A DNA stretch of 64,000 nucleotides from Neoalteromonas flava (GCF_002807685.1 NZ_PEAX01000003.1:434001-498000); one strand, 5' to 3'. Counted from the stretch's first letter, positions 37,842 to 50,778 are shown. The notes: a model not told the origin generated them from the sequence alone. Numbers and translations are program-made.

Positions 37842-38363
37842 TTACTGATTAGATAACACAGTGGGGGCTTGGCTGGCCATTAAACGGATCATTCTGTCGG
37901 CAGCGTCTGCGCGCATTTCATCCAAGATCAAATCCAGTTCACGTGATTTTGCCAATACTTGGTCGGGGTCGTCTTGATATTCGCGCAGAATTTCAACGCT
38001 TGAATCAATAGCTTCCGACGCTGGAAAGGTGACCCGATAGTCGATGCGATAAATTAACTCATACTCTGCGACTTGCCCGGTGCGGAAAACGGAAAGCAAG
38101 CGACGAGTTAAGTTTTCTGGGCGTAGTTCAATTATAACGGTATTTGGCAACTCAGTTTCAGTTGCGGCGCGTGTATAGTCGAGTTGATAAACCGCTAACC
38201 GTTCGCGCAAAGCGCGGGCTTGCGGATCATGCGCAGACAAACTGCGCACTTCCACTTGCTTAATGTGCACAGGAAACTGTTGCGAACCACGCAAGGCAAA
38301 TCCGCACCCGGTTAGAGACAAGAAACCAAGGCTAAGACAGATCCAAAGTGCAAACTGACGCAT
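37842..38363 (-). CDS. lptE: LPS-assembly lipoprotein LptE
   Basis: 173-aa outer-membrane lipoprotein that plugs the LptD barrel and helps deliver lipopolysaccharide to the cell surface. The signal peptide MRQFALWICLSLGFLSLTGC ends in a lipobox, followed by GFALRGSQQFPVHIKQVEV, the usual LptE start. ATG 38363 is preferred; an in-frame TTG four codons upstream overlaps the likely ribosome site (GGAAA). Placed between leuS and holA, as in E. coli. Confidence 0.95.
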   Translation of the reverse strand: MRQFALWICLSLGFLSLTGCGFALRGSQQFPVHIKQVEVRSLSAHDPQARALRERLAVYQLDYTRAATETELPNTVIIELRPENLTRRLLSVFRTGQVAEYELIYRIDYRVTFPASEAIDSSVEILREYQDDPDQVLAKSRELDLILDEMRADAADRMIRLMASQAPTVLSNQ

Positions 38364-38377
38364 TCGATTTTCCAAAC

Positions 38378-41329
<2,952 letters not shown>

Positions 41330-43726
41330 ATGAAAAAAATGCCCAAGGGAGTCACTGCGCTGACCCCTGAACAATTGAATGCCGCACCACAATTACAAAA
41401 AATTACCCATGCGTTAGCGGATGATTCGGCCATGCAAGCCACATTTGTCGGTCAGGCGCGAGCGCGCGAGGCGCTGAGTTTTGGGCTTGGCATTGAGGCA
41501 ACTGGTTATAACCTGTACGTTATGGGTGAACAAGCCACCGGGCGTTATACGCTGGTACATGACTATGTGGCTAAGGCGGTCACACACAAAAACACGCCTG
41601 AGGATTGGGTTTATGTAAATAATTTCGACGATGAACGCCAACCCTTCATTCTGCGTTTACCTGCGGGTGACAGCAAACGCTTAGTCGAGGATATCGAAAA
41701 CCTGATTGATGATATTCTCGATACATTTCCGGCAGCATTTGATAACCCTGGATATCAACGTAAAAAGGCCGCATTGGGTCGCCAATTTGAGTTGCAATAT
41801 GACCATGCTATAGACGAAGTGGAAAAATATGCGCAGTCACAGGGCGTCGCTCTATATGAGGATAGTGGCAGTATTTCATTTTCACCGATCATCAATGGTG
41901 AACCCATCAATGATGCACAGTTCAGTCAGCTGGATGAGCAACAGCGAGCACACTTTTATGCGTTAATCGATACGTTGGAAACGCGTTTAAGTGACGCATT
42001 AATTGAATTACCCCTTTGGAAACGACAGCACAGTGAGCGTTTGCGTGAACTTAAACGCTCAACTGCAGAGCAGGGTATCCGACCTTTATTGAAACATTTG
42101 GAACATCAATATGCCGCACAATTAGGGGTTTTGAAGTATTTGCGCCAAATGAAAACCCCGTTAATAGATGCTGTTCTTGAATTGCTGATGGTTGAAAATA
42201 AAGAAGATAAACCGGAAGAGTTTGACCGTCGCGCGGTTTTGGAAGAACAGTTTTTGCCGAATGTAATGGTGTCTCACTTAATCACTGATGGTGCGCCTGT
42301 GATCTATGAACCCAATCCCACGCATCAGAATTTATTCGGCAAGATTGAATACAATGGTAGTCAAGGAGTGGCCTATACCAATTACAGTATGATCCAAGCT
42401 GGCGCGTTGCACCGTGCGAATGGCGGATACTTGTTGCTGGACGCTGATAAAATGGTGCAACAGCCCTTTGTTTGGGAATCACTCAAGCTAGCACTCAAAT
42501 TTTCAAGTTTGAAAATGGAGCCGCCACAGCAGGATATTGGTATGGTCAACTCGATTATGTTGACGCCGCAGCCGATGGACCTGAACGTTAAAGTTATCTT
42601 AATGGGTTCACGCGACTTATATTACACGCTGCAAGATTATGATGATGAGTTTGATGAACTGTTTCGAGTCTTAGTGGATTTTGATCACGAAATTGAACTT
42701 AGTGATGAGAACCTACGTGATTTTGTTGGACGGGTGCGACATCAATTGTTACTCCTAGGACTAACGGGCATTGAAGAGTCAGCCATGGTGCGTCTCGTAA
42801 CTTATTCGATGCGCATGGCCGAGCACCAATTTAAATTGTCGGCACGTTTTTCTGATGTTATTGAGCTACTTAAGGAAGCGAATTACTTTGCTCGTCAAAA
42901 TCAACAAGAACAATTGCAACTGGCACACATTGATGAAGCGTTACAGGCTAAAAAACGTCGCTCTGGACGCGTGAAGGGAGCCTTGTTTGATGACATTAAA
43001 GAAGGTCATGTGCTTATCGATACCCAAGGCAAAGCGGTCGGTAAAGTTAATGGTTTAACGGTTTTAGAAATTGGTGATACAACTTTTGGCACACCTGCTC
43101 GAATAACTTCTACGGTGTATGCAGGTGCATCTGGTGTGGTTGATATAGAACGCGAGGTAGAATTAGGGCAACCAATTCATAGTAAAGGGGTAATGCTACT
43201 GACCGGTTATTTGGGAAATAAATATGCACAATATTTCCCGCTTACTCTGTCAGCGAATATTGCCTTGGAACAGTCTTATGGCCACATCGATGGTGATAGC
43301 GCTTCATTAGGTGAATTATTAGCCTTGTTGTCGGCGTTAACGGAGATCCCAGCGAGTCAGGAGTTAGCGGTAACGGGTTCAATTAACCAGTATGGTGAAG
43401 TACAGGCGGTTGGTGGGGTTAATGAAAAAATTGAAGGCTTCTTTGATCTTTGTCAGCATCGCGGGCTTACCGGACAACAAGGCGTAATTATCCCAGCCTC
43501 AAACCAAGTGAACTTAATGCTTGATGGCCCGGTTATTGACGCAATTGGTCAGGGGCAATTCCATATTTATCCAGTGGCAACTGTTGATGAGGCAATTACT
43601 TTATTGATGCATCAAGAGGCGGGAGAAATGAACACCAAAGGGCGCTATCCCAAGGGCAGCGTAAATTATCATGCGGTCAATCGTTTATACAATATTGCTA
43701 ATATTGTGGCCGGCGGGCAAGATTAG
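41330..43726 (+). CDS. Lon-like ATP-dependent protease (LonB/YcbZ type)
   Basis: 798-aa protein of the AAA_32/Lon-protease family (related to E. coli YcbZ). The N-terminal ATPase part has a degenerate Walker A, GEQATGRYT, where the usual lysine is arginine, and a Walker-B-like GGYLLLDADK. The C-terminal Lon protease domain is intact: the catalytic serine in GDSASLGELLALLSALTEIP and the lysine in GGVNEKIEGFFDLC. It is cytosolic. Substrates are unknown. It is not the housekeeping Lon, which has a different N-terminus. It is divergent from leuS and convergent with the SDR gene. Confidence 0.88.
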   Translation: MKKMPKGVTALTPEQLNAAPQLQKITHALADDSAMQATFVGQARAREALSFGLGIEATGYNLYVMGEQATGRYTLVHDYVAKAVTHKNTPEDWVYVNNFDDERQPFILRLPAGDSKRLVEDIENLIDDILDTFPAAFDNPGYQRKKAALGRQFELQYDHAIDEVEKYAQSQGVALYEDSGSISFSPIINGEPINDAQFSQLDEQQRAHFYALIDTLETRLSDALIELPLWKRQHSERLRELKRSTAEQGIRPLLKHLEHQYAAQLGVLKYLRQMKTPLIDAVLELLMVENKEDKPEEFDRRAVLEEQFLPNVMVSHLITDGAPVIYEPNPTHQNLFGKIEYNGSQGVAYTNYSMIQAGALHRANGGYLLLDADKMVQQPFVWESLKLALKFSSLKMEPPQQDIGMVNSIMLTPQPMDLNVKVILMGSRDLYYTLQDYDDEFDELFRVLVDFDHEIELSDENLRDFVGRVRHQLLLLGLTGIEESAMVRLVTYSMRMAEHQFKLSARFSDVIELLKEANYFARQNQQEQLQLAHIDEALQAKKRRSGRVKGALFDDIKEGHVLIDTQGKAVGKVNGLTVLEIGDTTFGTPARITSTVYAGASGVVDIEREVELGQPIHSKGVMLLTGYLGNKYAQYFPLTLSANIALEQSYGHIDGDSASLGELLALLSALTEIPASQELAVTGSINQYGEVQAVGGVNEKIEGFFDLCQHRGLTGQQGVIIPASNQVNLMLDGPVIDAIGQGQFHIYPVATVDEAITLLMHQEAGEMNTKGRYPKGSVNYHAVNRLYNIANIVAGGQD

Positions 43727-43733
43727 CCCGCCG
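43711..43733. terminator. GC-rich hairpin between convergent genes
   Basis: A perfect 8-bp stem CGGCGGGC / GCCCGCCG with a 7-base loop overlaps the stop codon of the Lon-like gene and lies 9 bp from the end of the SDR gene. There is no T-run on either side, so it may be a weak bidirectional terminator or a block to 3' exonucleases. Confidence 0.4.
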
Positions 43734-43741
43734 CAAATCCA

Positions 43742-44521
43742 TCACTTTGGCGGCATCCGTAATGCGCCATCTAAGCGCACGGTTTCGCCGTTTAGGTAAG
43801 CATTTTCAAACATATGCACCGCGAGGTTAGCAAATTCTTCCGGCAAACCTAGACGATTAGGGAAGGGAACATTCGCTTTTAATGCGTCCTGCACGTTTTC
43901 TGGCATCGCCAGTAACATCGGTGTTCCCATAATACCTGGAGCAATAGTGTTCACGCGAACCCCGAGTTTAGCAAGGTCACGGGCCATCGGCAGGGTAAGG
44001 GCGATAATTCCTCCTTTACTTGCAGCGTATGCGGTTTGTCCAATTTGCCCCTCATAACCGGCGACCGAAGCAGTATTAACAATTAACCCTCGCTCTTCAG
44101 CCTCACCGACAGTATCCAGTTGCGCCATATGTGCAGCGACCACACGAGCAACATTAAATGAGCCAACTAAGTTGATATCAATAACACTTTGGAAGTTGTC
44201 CAGAGGCATAGGGTTACTGTCTCTGTCTAGTAATCTCTTAGCCGGTGCGACACCCGCGCAGTTAACGCACATGCGGATGTTACCAAAGGTTTTGGCGACT
44301 TCTGCGACCGCACTTTCCACTGATTCAGCCGAGCGCACATCAACTGCACAAAACAGGGTTTGCTCACTCCCTAGCTCTGTAACACGTTGTGCGCCGACTT
44401 CTGCATTCATGTCAAAAATCGCCACATTAAATCCTGCGGCGCGCAAACGTATAGCCGTTGCGTGTCCCAATCCAGAACAGCCACCAGTTACAATGGCTGT
44501 CATATCATTCGCTATTTGCAT
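43742..44521 (-). CDS. Short-chain dehydrogenase/reductase (HSD10-like)
   Basis: 259-aa SDR oxidoreductase. The NAD(P)-binding loop is TGGCSGLGHATAIRL, and an aspartate at the end of strand 2 (VAIFDMN) points to NAD(H). CVNCAGVAPAK replaces the usual NNAG motif. The catalytic serine (NTASVAG) and the tyrosine/lysine pair (QTAYAASKGG) are present. It resembles 3-hydroxyacyl-CoA dehydrogenases type 2 (HSD17B10 group) used in fatty-acid or branched-chain oxidation; the real substrate is not determined. yhbY precedes it on the same strand, 35 bp away. Confidence 0.88.
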   Translation of the reverse strand: MQIANDMTAIVTGGCSGLGHATAIRLRAAGFNVAIFDMNAEVGAQRVTELGSEQTLFCAVDVRSAESVESAVAEVAKTFGNIRMCVNCAGVAPAKRLLDRDSNPMPLDNFQSVIDINLVGSFNVARVVAAHMAQLDTVGEAEERGLIVNTASVAGYEGQIGQTAYAASKGGIIALTLPMARDLAKLGVRVNTIAPGIMGTPMLLAMPENVQDALKANVPFPNRLGLPEEFANLAVHMFENAYLNGETVRLDGALRMPPK

Positions 44522-44556
44522 AATTCTTTTTCTTCTGTCGTTGTAGGGAAAAACGT

Positions 44557-44853
44557 TTAGCGTTTTGGCAGTATGATTTTGGGCTCATCTGCTGGTTTAT
44601 ATAGTATCAACGTGTGTCCAATAATTTGGATTTGTGCGGCTTTTGTTTCGCGCACAATTGCATCAGCAATTAGTTTTTTCTCATCGCGGTCTTCAGTCGG
44701 GATTTTGACTTTTATCAGCTCATGATGCCCAAGTGCATTATCAATTTCTGCGAGTACGCCTTCGGTTAAGCCATTATTGCCGAGTTGTACAATCGGCTTT
44801 TTGTCATGTGCCAGTCCTTTCAGGAACTGTTTTTGTTTGTTTGTTAAGTTCAT
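44557..44853 (-). CDS. yhbY: Ribosome-associated RNA-binding protein YhbY (CRM domain)
   Basis: 98-aa CRM-domain protein that associates with pre-50S ribosomal particles. Family start LTNKQKQFLKGLAHDKKPIVQLGNNGLTE split around the conserved G-x-x-G loop, then KVKIPTEDRDEK and IGHTLILYKP. In E. coli and relatives yhbY is divergent from rlmE-ftsH. Here it is divergent from ftsH, with only an rlmE remnant between. Confidence 0.96.
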   Translation of the reverse strand: MNLTNKQKQFLKGLAHDKKPIVQLGNNGLTEGVLAEIDNALGHHELIKVKIPTEDRDEKKLIADAIVRETKAAQIQIIGHTLILYKPADEPKIILPKR

Positions 44854-45024
44854 CGTACCAATTTCTTACAATTAGATGACGTATTGTCACTTGAAAAACG
44901 ATATTCTACCGCCATCTAGGTTGCAATACGACAACGATTGCGTTGAAAGATTAAAAAAGAAGCGATAATCCATCCGCTGAGCAAACACGTACACACAATT
45001 GTGCGCGAGTGAATATTATAGATG

Positions 45025-45202
45025 CGCCAGTCAGCATTATTCTGAATGGTGTGATTGCAATAAAAGTATTTCAGGGCGAAGGAATCGATGATTTCTTTTG
45101 GATTTTGAATAGTGCGTTTAAAGTAATGAGAGCGTGCGAACCGGTTCGTCAAGAGCATGTTTTATTGAGGCTTATTTAGTGGCGACAGGTTACAAGGTGT
45201 AG
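45025..45202 (+). pseudogene. rlmE: Decayed 3' remnant of rlmE (ftsJ/rrmJ)
   Basis: Remains of the 23S rRNA 2'-O-methyltransferase gene. Two pieces in different frames match RlmE in order. At 45057-45095 the frame reads AIKVFQGEGIDDF (RlmE: VVKVFQGEGFDEY). At 45134-45199 another frame reads VRTGSSRACFIEAYLVATGY then KV and a stop, matching the C-terminal VRKPDSSRARSREVYLVATG-type end. At least one frameshift lies between them. The S-adenosylmethionine-binding N-terminal two-thirds is missing; the 170 bp upstream are too short to hold it. The location, between yhbY and ftsH, is exactly that of intact rlmE in relatives. A KKR...S-R trace near 44957 is too weak to claim. Confidence 0.85.
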
Positions 45203-45234
45203 TATTGTTTACTACTTCGCGATGAGATTTTCAT

Positions 45235-45264
45235 GCACCGCAACGGAACAAACGGTTGCTGTGC
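45235..45264 (+). promoter_or_regulatory. Hairpin in the ftsH leader
   Basis: GCACCGCAAC / GTTGCTGTGC form a 10-bp stem with one mismatch and a 10-base loop, about 40 bp before the ftsH start. There is no T-run. It could be a leader structure affecting ftsH expression or the leftover of a terminator or processing site between rlmE and ftsH. Confidence 0.4.
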
Positions 45265-45304
45265 GGCTCGAATGTCTTAGCAATTATTTACGAGGTTTAA
45301 TGCG

Positions 45305-47251
45305 TTGAGCGACATGGCAAAAAATTTAATCCTTTGGCTGGTAATCGCCGTGGTTTTGATGTCCGTTTTTCAAAGTTTCTCGCCTGGCGAGTCTTCGCGG
45401 GCACAAACAGATTACACGACATTTATCAATCAGGTGAATCAGGGCAATATTAGAGAAGTTCGGATTAACAGTGAATCGCGTGAGATACGCGGCACACGCA
45501 GTAATGGTGATACGTTTGTTACTTATATTCCGTACTTTGACGAACAATTGATTTCAGACCTAATCAAACAAGATGTACGCGTTTTAGGTGAACCGCCTGA
45601 ATCTCCCTCTTTGCTAGGCACGATTTTTATTTCCTGGTTCCCAATGTTGTTGTTGATTGGGGTATGGATTTTCTTCATGCGTCAAATGCAAGGCGGCGGT
45701 GGTCGTGGGGCAATGTCCTTTGGTAAGAGTAAGGCACGGTTGCTTGGCGAAGACCAAATTAAAACCACGTTTGCTGACGTAGCGGGTTGTGATGAAGCGA
45801 AAGAAGATGTCGCTGAATTGGTTGATTTTTTACGTGACCCGTCAAAGTTCCAAAAGCTTGGTGGAAAGATCCCCAAAGGCGTTCTGATGGTCGGTCCGCC
45901 TGGAACCGGTAAAACACTACTAGCAAAAGCCATCGCAGGTGAAGCTAAAGTGCCATTCTTTACCATTTCCGGTTCTGACTTTGTAGAGATGTTTGTGGGG
46001 GTTGGCGCGAGCCGTGTGCGTGACATGTTTGAGCAAGCGAAGAAGTCAGCTCCATGTATTATATTTATCGATGAGATCGACGCGGTTGGTCGCCAGCGCG
46101 GTGCGGGTCTTGGTGGTGGTCATGATGAACGCGAGCAAACCTTGAACCAAATGCTAGTTGAAATGGATGGCTTTGAAGGACACGAGGGCATCATCGTCAT
46201 AGCAGCAACCAACCGTCCTGACGTTTTGGATCCTGCGTTATTACGACCGGGTCGTTTTGACCGTCAAGTGGTTGTTGGCTTACCGGATATTCGCGGGCGT
46301 GAACAGATTTTGAAAGTTCACATGCGTAAAGTACCGATCAGTGACAATGTCGAAGCATCTGTGATTGCGCGTGGTACGCCAGGTTTTTCTGGTGCGGACT
46401 TGGCAAACCTGGTTAATGAAGCTGCATTATTTGCGGCGCGTTCGAACAAGCGTTTAGTGTCGATGGAAGAATTCGACAAGGCCAAAGACAAGATCATGAT
46501 GGGCTCAGAACGTAAGTCAATGGTTATGTCGGAAGACGAAAAGACCATGACAGCGTACCACGAAGCAGGTCACGCAATCGTGGGTCGCTTGGTTCCTGAA
46601 CATGATCCAGTTTACAAGGTGTCGATTATTCCACGAGGGCGTGCGCTGGGTGTCACCATGTACTTGCCGGAGCAAGATCGTGTTAGTCACAGTAAGCAAC
46701 ATTTGGAAAGTATGATCTCGAGCTTGTTTGGAGGTCGTATCGCCGAACAAATCATCTATGGTGATGATAAAGTGACGACCGGAGCTTCAAACGACATCGA
46801 ACGTGCGACTGATATCGCACGTAAAATGGTTACGCAGTGGGGCCTTTCCAGCAAAATGGGTCCGATGCTTTACGCCGAAGAGGAAGGTGAAGTATTCCTA
46901 GGCCGTAGCATGTCAAAAGCGAGCCATATGTCGGATGACACAGCGCGAGCGATTGATGCAGAAATCAAATCATTAATCGACCGCAATTATGAGCGTGCTG
47001 AGCAGATCCTAAAGGACAATATTGACATCCTTCACTCTATGAAAGATGCGTTGATGAAGTACGAAACAATTGACGCGAAGCAGATCGATGATCTGATGGA
47101 ACGTCGTGAGGTTCGTGCGCCTGCCGATTGGGATAGCAGTAAATCTAGTGACAATGATAAACCGAGCGGCGGAGCTGAAGTGAAGCAAGATGTCAGCGCA
47201 AGTGATGCGTCTGATGGTGCCAGTGCGAAGCCCAATGATGCGACAAGCTAA
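45305..47251 (+). CDS. ftsH: ATP-dependent zinc metalloprotease FtsH
   Basis: 648-aa membrane-bound AAA protease that degrades regulatory and misassembled membrane proteins (in E. coli LpxC, sigma-32 and SecY). Two N-terminal transmembrane helices (about residues 8-25 and 103-123) flank a periplasmic domain. Walker A GPPGTGKT, Walker [12 protein letters not shown], the second region of homology ([20 protein letters not shown]), and the zinc site HEAGH at residues 419-423 are intact. The start is TTG at 45305, with GAGG 9 bp upstream; the ATG three codons later lacks a ribosome site at a good distance. A terminator follows. Confidence 0.98.
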   Translation: MSDMAKNLILWLVIAVVLMSVFQSFSPGESSRAQTDYTTFINQVNQGNIREVRINSESREIRGTRSNGDTFVTYIPYFDEQLISDLIKQDVRVLGEPPESPSLLGTIFISWFPMLLLIGVWIFFMRQMQGGGGRGAMSFGKSKARLLGEDQIKTTFADVAGCDEAKEDVAELVDFLRDPSKFQKLGGKIPKGVLMVGPPGTGKTLLAKAIAGEAKVPFFTISGSDFVEMFVGVGASRVRDMFEQAKKSAPCIIFIDEIDAVGRQRGAGLGGGHDEREQTLNQMLVEMDGFEGHEGIIVIAATNRPDVLDPALLRPGRFDRQVVVGLPDIRGREQILKVHMRKVPISDNVEASVIARGTPGFSGADLANLVNEAALFAARSNKRLVSMEEFDKAKDKIMMGSERKSMVMSEDEKTMTAYHEAGHAIVGRLVPEHDPVYKVSIIPRGRALGVTMYLPEQDRVSHSKQHLESMISSLFGGRIAEQIIYGDDKVTTGASNDIERATDIARKMVTQWGLSSKMGPMLYAEEEGEVFLGRSMSKASHMSDDTARAIDAEIKSLIDRNYERAEQILKDNIDILHSMKDALMKYETIDAKQIDDLMERREVRAPADWDSSKSSDNDKPSGGAEVKQDVSASDASDGASAKPNDATS

Positions 47252-47271
47252 GCTTGATTAAGGTTACAAAG

Positions 47272-47295
47272 CGCCAGCGAATGCTGGCGTTTTTT
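47272..47295 (+). terminator. Intrinsic terminator after ftsH
   Basis: 7-bp perfect stem CGCCAGC / GCTGGCG, loop GAAT, followed by six T residues, about 20 bp after the ftsH stop. Read-through to folP is still possible. Confidence 0.85.
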
Positions 47296-47339
47296 GTGGT
47301 AATTAAAAAGCCTGTTGAGTAATTAAAGTAGACTCTGCC

Positions 47340-48155
47340 ATGTTTTCTCTCTCTCATTTATCTACGCCCACAGTCATGGGTATCTTAAATGTAACGCCAG
47401 ACTCATTTTCTGATGGTGGACATCATATGCGTGTTGATAAGGCAGTCAGCTCGGCATTGGATATGATTACCCATGGTGCGGGCATTATCGATATTGGCGG
47501 TGAATCCACCCGTCCAGGTGCGCAAGCAGTTGACGTTGAGCAGGAGCTTGAGCGCGTGATACCGGTTATCGAACAACTGCGCAGTGAGACAGATATACCG
47601 ATTTCAATCGATACGCATAAGCCTGAAGTGATGCGCGCAGCTGTGGCCGCTGGTGCCAGTATGATTAACGATGTCAATGCATTGCGCACCCCCGGTGCAT
47701 TACAAGCGGCTGGCGAACTGCAAGTTCCGGTTTGTTTAATGCATATGCAGGGCGAGCCGCGTACTATGCAGCATAAGCCAGATTACAGTAATGTGATTGA
47801 AGAAGTGATTGAATTCCTGTTACGACGCGTGGAGGCATGCGAAGCACAAGGGCTGAGTAAAAACGAAATTGCATTGGATCCTGGCTTTGGATTTGGTAAA
47901 ACAATAGACCATAATTATGCATTGTTTGCTGCTATCCCGCGTTTTTTGGAACTTAAATACCCGATATTGATTGGAGTATCGCGTAAATCCATGCTGGGAG
48001 CGGTAACCAATAAACCCATAGAGCAACGTGTAGCTGCGAGTGTAGCAGCAGCGACTATGGCTGCTGAATGGGGTGCTCAGATTATTCGCGTGCATGATGT
48101 AGATGCCACCATGGATGCTATGCGAGTGGTAAATGCAGTTAAAAATAACAAGTAG
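47340..48155 (+). CDS. folP: Dihydropteroate synthase
   Basis: 271-aa folate-pathway enzyme joining p-aminobenzoate to the pterin pyrophosphate; the sulfonamide target. Motifs: [79 protein letters not shown] and GVSRKSMLG. The C-terminus has IIRVHDV. Closely followed by glmM (14 bp), as in E. coli. Confidence 0.98.
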   Translation: MFSLSHLSTPTVMGILNVTPDSFSDGGHHMRVDKAVSSALDMITHGAGIIDIGGESTRPGAQAVDVEQELERVIPVIEQLRSETDIPISIDTHKPEVMRAAVAAGASMINDVNALRTPGALQAAGELQVPVCLMHMQGEPRTMQHKPDYSNVIEEVIEFLLRRVEACEAQGLSKNEIALDPGFGFGKTIDHNYALFAAIPRFLELKYPILIGVSRKSMLGAVTNKPIEQRVAASVAAATMAAEWGAQIIRVHDVDATMDAMRVVNAVKNNK

Positions 48156-48169
48156 AAGGTAGTAGGGAT

Positions 48170-49513
48170 ATGGGGCAAAGAGAATTTTTCGGAACTGATG
48201 GGATCCGCGGCAAAGTAGGTGAGAGCGCAATCAACCCTGAATTTGTTACCAAATTAGGTTGGGCCGCTGGCAAGGTCTTAGCAGGACAAGGCACCAATAA
48301 AGTATTAATTGGTAAAGATACACGGATATCAGGCTACATGTTGGAGTCAGCACTTGAAGCCGGACTTTCAGCGGCAGGCATAAATATTGGCCTATTGGGG
48401 CCAATGCCAACACCGGCGATTGCGTATTTGACTAAAACTTTCCGCTCTGAAGCTGGCATCGTAATCAGTGCCTCACACAATCCGTATTATGATAACGGGA
48501 TTAAGTTCTTCTCTGCTGATGGCTTTAAGTTAGATGATTCAATTGAATTGGCCATCGAAGCGCAAATGAAAGAACCCATGACTTGCGTGGCGTCAGATAA
48601 ATTAGGCAAGGCCATTCGTATCAATGATGCCGCTGGGCGTTACATCGAATTCTGTAAAGGAACGTTCCCGTCTAATCTATCGCTAACAGGGCTGAAAATT
48701 GTAGTTGATTGTGCGCATGGCGCAACCTACCACATTGCGCCTAATGTGCTGAGTGAATTGGGTGCAGAAGTGATTGAGATTGGAACTAAACCGAATGGCA
48801 CCAACATTAATCATCAGGTCGGCGCCACGAGTATGAAAGCGATTGTTGACGAAGTTAAAGCGTCAGGTGCTGATTTAGGCATTGCCCTTGATGGTGATGG
48901 CGACCGGATCATGATGGTTGACCATCTTGGAAACGTTATCGATGGTGACCAAATTATTTATATCATCGCGCGCGATGCGCTTAAATCAGGGCGCTTATCG
49001 GGTGGTGTTGTGGGCACCTTAATGAGTAACTTGGGTCTTGAAAATGGACTTGCTAAGTTAGGCGTCCCTTTTGCGCGGAGCAAAGTAGGTGATCGCTATG
49101 TCATGGAATTGTTGCAGGAAAAAGGATGGCAGATTGGTGGTGAAAATTCAGGCCATGTGTTAAATCTAGCGACTTCTTCCACGGGGGATGGCATTATCGC
49201 AGGCCTGCAAGTCCTTACCGCTATGCTACGTTCGCACATGAACTTGCACGATTTATCCGCAGGATTTGAGAAATATCCACAAGTACTAAACAATGTTCGT
49301 TTTGAAAACAGCGATGTCGATCCATTAGTCCATAATGATGTGCAAAATGCCGTAAAGGAGGCAGAAGCGTCACTAGGAAAGAATGGGCGTGTGTTGCTGC
49401 GTAAGAGTGGAACCGAGCCATTAATCAGAGTCATGGTTGAGTCAAACGACGACGAACTCTCTAACCGCTGGGCAACCCATATTGCTGACGTGGTAAAAGC
49501 GGTAACCGCCTGA
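48170..49513 (+). CDS. glmM: Phosphoglucosamine mutase
   Basis: 447-aa enzyme converting glucosamine-6-phosphate to glucosamine-1-phosphate for peptidoglycan and LPS precursors. The N-terminus [12 protein letters not shown], the phosphoserine site in [17 protein letters not shown], the metal-binding [11 protein letters not shown], the sugar loop GGENSGHV and the phosphate-binding [15 protein letters not shown] are all present. The ATG follows a ribosome site in AGTAGGGAT, 14 bp after folP. Confidence 0.98.
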   Translation: MGQREFFGTDGIRGKVGESAINPEFVTKLGWAAGKVLAGQGTNKVLIGKDTRISGYMLESALEAGLSAAGINIGLLGPMPTPAIAYLTKTFRSEAGIVISASHNPYYDNGIKFFSADGFKLDDSIELAIEAQMKEPMTCVASDKLGKAIRINDAAGRYIEFCKGTFPSNLSLTGLKIVVDCAHGATYHIAPNVLSELGAEVIEIGTKPNGTNINHQVGATSMKAIVDEVKASGADLGIALDGDGDRIMMVDHLGNVIDGDQIIYIIARDALKSGRLSGGVVGTLMSNLGLENGLAKLGVPFARSKVGDRYVMELLQEKGWQIGGENSGHVLNLATSSTGDGIIAGLQVLTAMLRSHMNLHDLSAGFEKYPQVLNNVRFENSDVDPLVHNDVQNAVKEAEASLGKNGRVLLRKSGTEPLIRVMVESNDDELSNRWATHIADVVKAVTA

Positions 49514-49543
49514 CAGTGTGATACCTGTTTAAAATAAAATCAG

Positions 49544-49571
49544 CAGACAATATTTTGTGGCAAATTGTCTG
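49544..49571. repeat. Inverted repeat between glmM and tpiA
   Basis: CAGACAAT / ATTGTCTG, perfect 8-bp arms separated by 12 bp, 30 bp after the glmM stop and about 70 bp before tpiA. No T-run follows. It may be an operator for tpiA or a weak terminator of folP-glmM. Confidence 0.35.
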
Positions 49572-49641
49572 TTAAGCACTTGTATATTATGAGTGGAATC
49601 GTTAATATCTCGCCCGCTTTTGAGCGGCACAAGGATTGAAT

Positions 49642-50400
49642 ATGCAGAATGTTCGTAAATCGTTAGTCGCTGGCAATTGGAAAATGAATGGCAGCCAACA
49701 ATTGTTGCAGTCATTTGTGGAGTACTTTAGTCAGAGAGAACCGATTGCTGCAGACGTTGTATTGTGCCCACCGGCCGTATACCTGGGGCAGGCAAGCAGC
49801 CAGTTAAGTAATACCGACGTGTTATTAGCTGCGCAGGACGTTAGTGCGAACTCGGAAGGTGCGCATACAGGTGATGTCAGCGTCGCTATGTTGAGGGATG
49901 TTGGTTGCCAAATGGCAATTGTCGGGCATTCAGAGCGACGTACGGATCATGCCGAAAGCAATGCACTGGTTGCCAAGAAGGCAAAGGCGTTGATTGATGG
50001 TGGGTTAATTCCTATTGTCTGTGTTGGCGAGCCCTTAGAAGTGCGTCAGGATGGTGAAGAAGAAGCTTATGTTGAAGCGCAGTTAAAAGCCGTGTTTGAA
50101 CAATTATCAGTCGCTGAATTAGCCAAGGTTGTTATCGCCTATGAGCCTATTTGGGCCATTGGTACTGGGCAAACAGCTTCACCTGAACAAGCGCAAGCGA
50201 TGCATGCATTTATTCGGCAGTTACTGAGTCAAATTGACAGTGATTTAGCGCAAAAAATCAGACTCCTGTACGGCGGCAGCGTTAAAGCCAGTAATGCACA
50301 AGAGTTGTTCGCGCAAATAGATATTGATGGCGGTTTAATTGGCGGAGCGAGCCTTAAACCAGAAGAATTTGAAGCGATTTGTCGTGCTGCAAAAGCATAA
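49642..50400 (+). CDS. tpiA: Triosephosphate isomerase
   Basis: 252-aa TIM-barrel enzyme interconverting dihydroxyacetone phosphate and glyceraldehyde-3-phosphate. Catalytic residues: lysine in AGNWKMNGS, histidine in AIVGHSERR, glutamate in VIAYEPIWAIGTG; phosphate loop LLYGGSVKASNA and GGLIGGASL. ATG 49642 has AAGGA 6 bp upstream; an in-frame TTG two codons earlier overlaps that site. It is followed by secG, as in vibrios and alteromonads. Confidence 0.98.
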   Translation: MQNVRKSLVAGNWKMNGSQQLLQSFVEYFSQREPIAADVVLCPPAVYLGQASSQLSNTDVLLAAQDVSANSEGAHTGDVSVAMLRDVGCQMAIVGHSERRTDHAESNALVAKKAKALIDGGLIPIVCVGEPLEVRQDGEEEAYVEAQLKAVFEQLSVAELAKVVIAYEPIWAIGTGQTASPEQAQAMHAFIRQLLSQIDSDLAQKIRLLYGGSVKASNAQELFAQIDIDGGLIGGASLKPEEFEAICRAAKA

Positions 50401-50424
50401 CGGGTCGTAGGAGTGTTATAAGCT

Positions 50425-50778
50425 ATGTTATATGAAGTGTTAATTGTTGCATATTTGTTGGTCGCACTTGTACTGATTGGAATTGTTTTAATTCAGCAGG
50501 GAAAAGGCGCTGATATGGGGGCTTCGTTTGGTGCTGGCGGTTCAAACACCGTGTTTGGCTCATCGGGTTCAGGAAACTTCATGACTCGTACGACAGCGAT
50601 ACTCGCGACGTTATTTTTCTTGATCAGTCTGATCCTTGGCAATATGACGGCAAACCGTGAGAAAGCAGTTGATGAATGGCAAAATCTAGAAGTGCCAGTG
50701 GCTGAATCGGTTCCTGCAACTGACGTACCAGCGCAAGAGTCACAACCAGCATCAGACGACACGGACGTACCAAATTAA
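50425..50778 (+). CDS. secG: Preprotein translocase subunit SecG
   Basis: 117-aa small inner-membrane subunit of the SecYEG channel. Two transmembrane helices (about residues 3-22 and 53-72) flank the conserved QQGKGADMGASFGAGGSNTVFG loop, here split by eye at its glycines. The acidic Ser/Pro-rich C-terminal tail is typical. It lies 24 bp after tpiA and only 8 bp before tRNA-Leu, as in related genomes. Confidence 0.97.
   Translation: MLYEVLIVAYLLVALVLIGIVLIQQGKGADMGASFGAGGSNTVFGSSGSGNFMTRTTAILATLFFLISLILGNMTANREKAVDEWQNLEVPVAESVPATDVPAQESQPASDDTDVPN

Noticed and set aside
44916-45158. 80-aa minus-strand open frame between yhbY and ftsH
   Set aside because: It lies antisense to the rlmE remnant, has no family resemblance and no clear ribosome site.
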